A stretch of 64,000 nucleotides of DNA from Oasisia sp. SBJ-2009 (Eukaryota > Annelida > Polychaeta > Sabellida > Siboglinidae), in NCBI GenBank assembly GCA_964017155.1, contig OZ024866.1:18083358-18147357 (forward strand), given 5' to 3'. The notes beneath the pieces are model-generated. The model saw only the letters and a program-made list of their open reading frames with translations, had not been told where the DNA came from and did not search any database. Positions 37,078-64,000 of this stretch are shown here, in pieces. Both the position numbers and the translations under genes were made by a program. Every line of letters starts with the position of its first letter. Position 1 is the first letter of the stretch.

Positions 37078-37893
37078 ATGTTTGATATTTCATGACGACA
37101 GACCATATTTTGTAAACCTTGGACATCACAACCTTCTCCGATTATAATTTTGTAAACTTATTCATTAGATATACAAACAAGAAAAACAACTGTACCATAA
37201 AATAATTATACATATTTTTGAATATTTTTATTTTCTACAAAACTTACTAATAAAACAACCCATGATGGGTATGTTTTATGAACAACCTTAATCATATGTA
37301 CACAAAAATACTGTAGTCATGCATAAACATCAACACTCCGTATTCTACGATTGTCCACAGAAGACACACATTATCATATAAATACCCTCCTGGTGTGGCA
37401 AGATAAGTTAATAAAATTTTGCATCCACATACCCCAGAACAATTATTTGGAATTGACACTACATAACTGGTCACAGTATGGTGATTTTTGAACAATGGAA
37501 TCACCAATCTGCCAAAAAAAACCTGTTGGCTCAAGCAAACCGTGTCATTTCACACCTGACACAGTTGGATGACTCACTAAATTTGTGAGAATGTCAACCA
37601 AAATTTGTGTCAGATACAAATATCAGAAACCTTTCACTGTGTCACTAATACAGGCTAGAGAACACTGGACTACTGTATTGTATTGTTTGATGCCATATTG
37701 AAAATGTAGCTTACGACAGGCATGACTAATGTTCCATTTCAGCATAAATTAGGCATTATAGAACACAAAAGGCATAATATCAACAATATCAGCATTAGCT
37801 TGTTGCCTTGTAGAGCATTATTGAATAGTTAAAAACAGCCTTATTTGCAGAGTGATACACAGTACATTGACAATTTTCCTACTACATCACAAG

Positions 37894-38098
37894 TGTCAAC
37901 CAGTTTAATAATATGGCACTGGCAACAATAAATGCAGTCAACCATGATCACAAAAAAAAAAAACCATTGAAATATGAACGTCCATACGGGCTGACCGACA
38001 GGCATTACTATAACCTAGACTGGACACTTATGAGGGACGGACTGAAGGACATACACAGCATCTGTACACAGTATGATCCTTGGAACTACACTGCTTAA
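37894..38098 (+). CDS. Possible terminal exon of an unassigned gene
   Basis: An open frame with an ATG at 37913 runs 61 codons to TAA and is also open upstream to a plausible acceptor (pyrimidine-rich tract then ACAAG at 37889-37893). The translation has a Lys run and then PYGLTDRHYYNLDWTLMRDG and DPWNYTA, which looks protein-like (balanced, Tyr/Trp/Asp-rich, no repeat). I do not recognise the family and found no partner exon upstream. It could be the last exon of a small gene, a retained pseudo-exon, or chance. Confidence 0.3.
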
Positions 38099-38450
38099 TT
38101 CACATCGTTGCTGTGTGGAACATTCCTGTTAGCATTTGCATAAACATTGTGGTTCAAATAGTCACTTCACTGCCGGCAGCAAACACATTTAGAGACACCA
38201 GTCACACCACCAATCAGCGAAGTCTGTACAAACCCTCGACGTCGATCCTAGACAGGCAATTAGTACTACTCGACAAATATCAGTACATGCACAGTATGAA
38301 AGTAGCAAACAGCTAGCTTGCAAATGCAGTCAAGTTTGAAGTCTGGTTGATTGATCATAAAATAACAACATTCAGACCTCAGCACACTGGAATGTTAATT
38401 AAATAGTGAAGTCGGTTAACAGACATCTGCCTACTGTATTGAGGCAACAT

Positions 38451-38875
38451 GATCCATTCGTGGCTTTTTATTTTTATTGCAAAATCATGTTAATCAGCAT
38501 AAAACTATTGTAGCGTCCTGACCGCCAATAAATGTTTTATTGAAACAGAACTGACTTCGTAATGTTAAACGTTGAATGTTTATAAGAATCCTGACGCTGT
38601 CACTCAAATCGCAGGGGGGGCATTAGTGGCATCAACTTGTGTTCACGTGATACTGCATCACGTGATCATGCATTTCCTTCTGGGCTTTTAGCCACGCCTA
38701 CAATGGTTCCGAAAGTGCCTCATGGTCGATGTGTAAACAGAGTTAAGCGCCCTTACTGCGTCTATTTTCAACCCCTAAATGGTACATGAAAACAAATTTT
38801 GACTGTGTTTACGCTATAGTAGGTATAATTTATACCGTATAACATGATTTTGCAATAAAAATAAAATGTAGTGCA
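38451..38875 (-). mobile_element. Partial second copy of the 965-bp TTAA-type element
   Basis: The reverse complement of this stretch matches most of 51770-52734. Shared blocks include TTTTTATTGCAAAATCATGTTA at both ends in inverted order, AATAAATGTTTTATTGAAACAG-like, GATCACGTGATGCAGTATCA in mirror form and GGCTTTTAGCCACG. The tips are less clear than in the other copy. There is no transposase frame. Confidence 0.75.
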
Positions 38876-39653
38876 CAAGTCTGTAGCCACTTGTTCTTAT
38901 CACGATACCGAGAAACAACTCAACTTCAAGCAGCAGTGTCGGTCACTACCATCTGACTGACCAGTGGGGATAACAGGAGATTCACAAATGCCCCAATCTG
39001 ACATATTATCAGACGATTGGCTAATTCACACAGCAATAAATCTAGTCGTTATATGCCGGGGGATTCCGATAAAATAAACGCTGCTACCTAGCTTGTGGGC
39101 ATGGAGATGACAAAATAACTGGTGATAGTGGAGATGACCATTAATGCACAGCTTGAGCACCACGGACTGCTACATGTCGAGTCACTCTTTGGGATTCAGT
39201 AATGCATGAATACACAACATTTGCATAACACAAATATACCTGCACTGATGCTAAGTGACTGCACAGGTATAACATCTTGGCAAAGTATTGTTATAACAGC
39301 AAAACTGAGGTGGGTAGAAACTTAGCGAGGCTGTCTATTTCGGTGCCGAAAAACCCCGAGGAGTGGAACTACAAGCAACTATTGTATACAAACAGCACAT
39401 AGGAATGTGGAACTTGTGTACAAACCCGACAAACAACAAATGCCTTCAGTGCTGCCACGAAACGTAATAGAGCACGCTTACAATTAAGAAGTAACTTGCG
39501 GCCACCACTTTGAGCCAAGTAAATGCAATTTTCTACGTATCTTCAGTTCTCTTCATTCTTCAATTAAGAACTAACGAAAAATGAGACACGTAATATCATC
39601 AGCCCAAGCACACTGGTCTAGCATGGAACTGTCATCACAACATCAAGCATCCT

Positions 39654-63782
<24,129 letters not shown>

Positions 63783-64000
63783 CTACAAAGCACAAAGTCA
63801 ACTATTTTTAGTGAATGTTTGAAAGCACCAATCTCGATCACGCTATGCAGTCTGCTTGTTTGCGAGACAATCAAACCAATCATTTCATGCAACTGTGATC
63901 GAGAAGAGAGTTGAGATCGGGACATTTGTTGGCTTGTTGCTATGGAATTTGGCAAAGCTGGTGACAATCTCTGTCACCCCAGCTTCTCTGTTTCACACAT

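Overview
This is a 64-kb stretch of animal (metazoan) nuclear DNA. It has AT-rich intergenic sequence, genes split by long GT-AG introns, SINE/LINE/LTR/DNA transposon copies, many microsatellites, and no operons or bacterial signals. The protein families and the repeat style (tRNA-derived SINEs, TTAA-flanked non-autonomous elements, Ty3/gypsy elements) fit a lophotrochozoan, perhaps a mollusc. That placement is inference only; nothing in the window names the species.

Four real host genes can be rebuilt exon by exon with matching splice phases. (1) On +, 3106-6819: the last four exons of a LRRK-family gene (Roco kinase, most like LRRK1), encoding its C-terminal propeller. (2) On -, 12553-17365: a complete seven-exon PTAR1 of 403 codons, a prenyltransferase alpha-subunit-repeat protein. 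(3) On +, 30321-34022: a complete two-exon dithiol glutaredoxin of 109 residues with a CPYC centre; the second exon lies 3.4 kb downstream and has no ATG of its own. (4) On -, 39654-63782 and running off the right edge: 19 exons (757 residues plus stop) of SMC5, covering the hinge, the distal coiled coil and the C-terminal ATPase half. PTAR1 and SMC5 are also close neighbours on human 9q21, so an old linkage may be preserved.

Accessory content by region. 1-3105: intergenic or upstream intron with two dispersed repeats. 6820-12500: a hAT transposase remnant, an 824-bp TTAA-flanked element and a 37-bp tandem repeat. 17366-20967: a LINE remnant and microsatellites. 20968-26232: a Ty3/gypsy LTR element with a 5-bp target duplication; it carries, in opposite orientation, the integrase and LTR of a second gypsy element in place of its own gag 3' part. 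26476-26930: a hairpin and two head-to-tail short inverted-repeat elements. 34023-39653: repeats, a SINE and one unassigned possible exon.

The SMC5 introns are the most unusual part. They hold minisatellites that start at splice sites, one of which copies the acceptor plus the first codons of an exon about seven times. They also hold a 256-bp inverted duplicate of a complete exon with both splice sites, two SINEs, a 965-bp TTAA-flanked element, a 740-bp hAT-like element with 5-bp target duplications, and a nearly intact Mutator-like transposase gene nested in one intron. I found no CRISPR, no RNA gene beyond SINE heads, and no clearly new molecular system. The most novel signals are the splice-site-derived arrays, the inverted exon copy and the chimeric retroelement.
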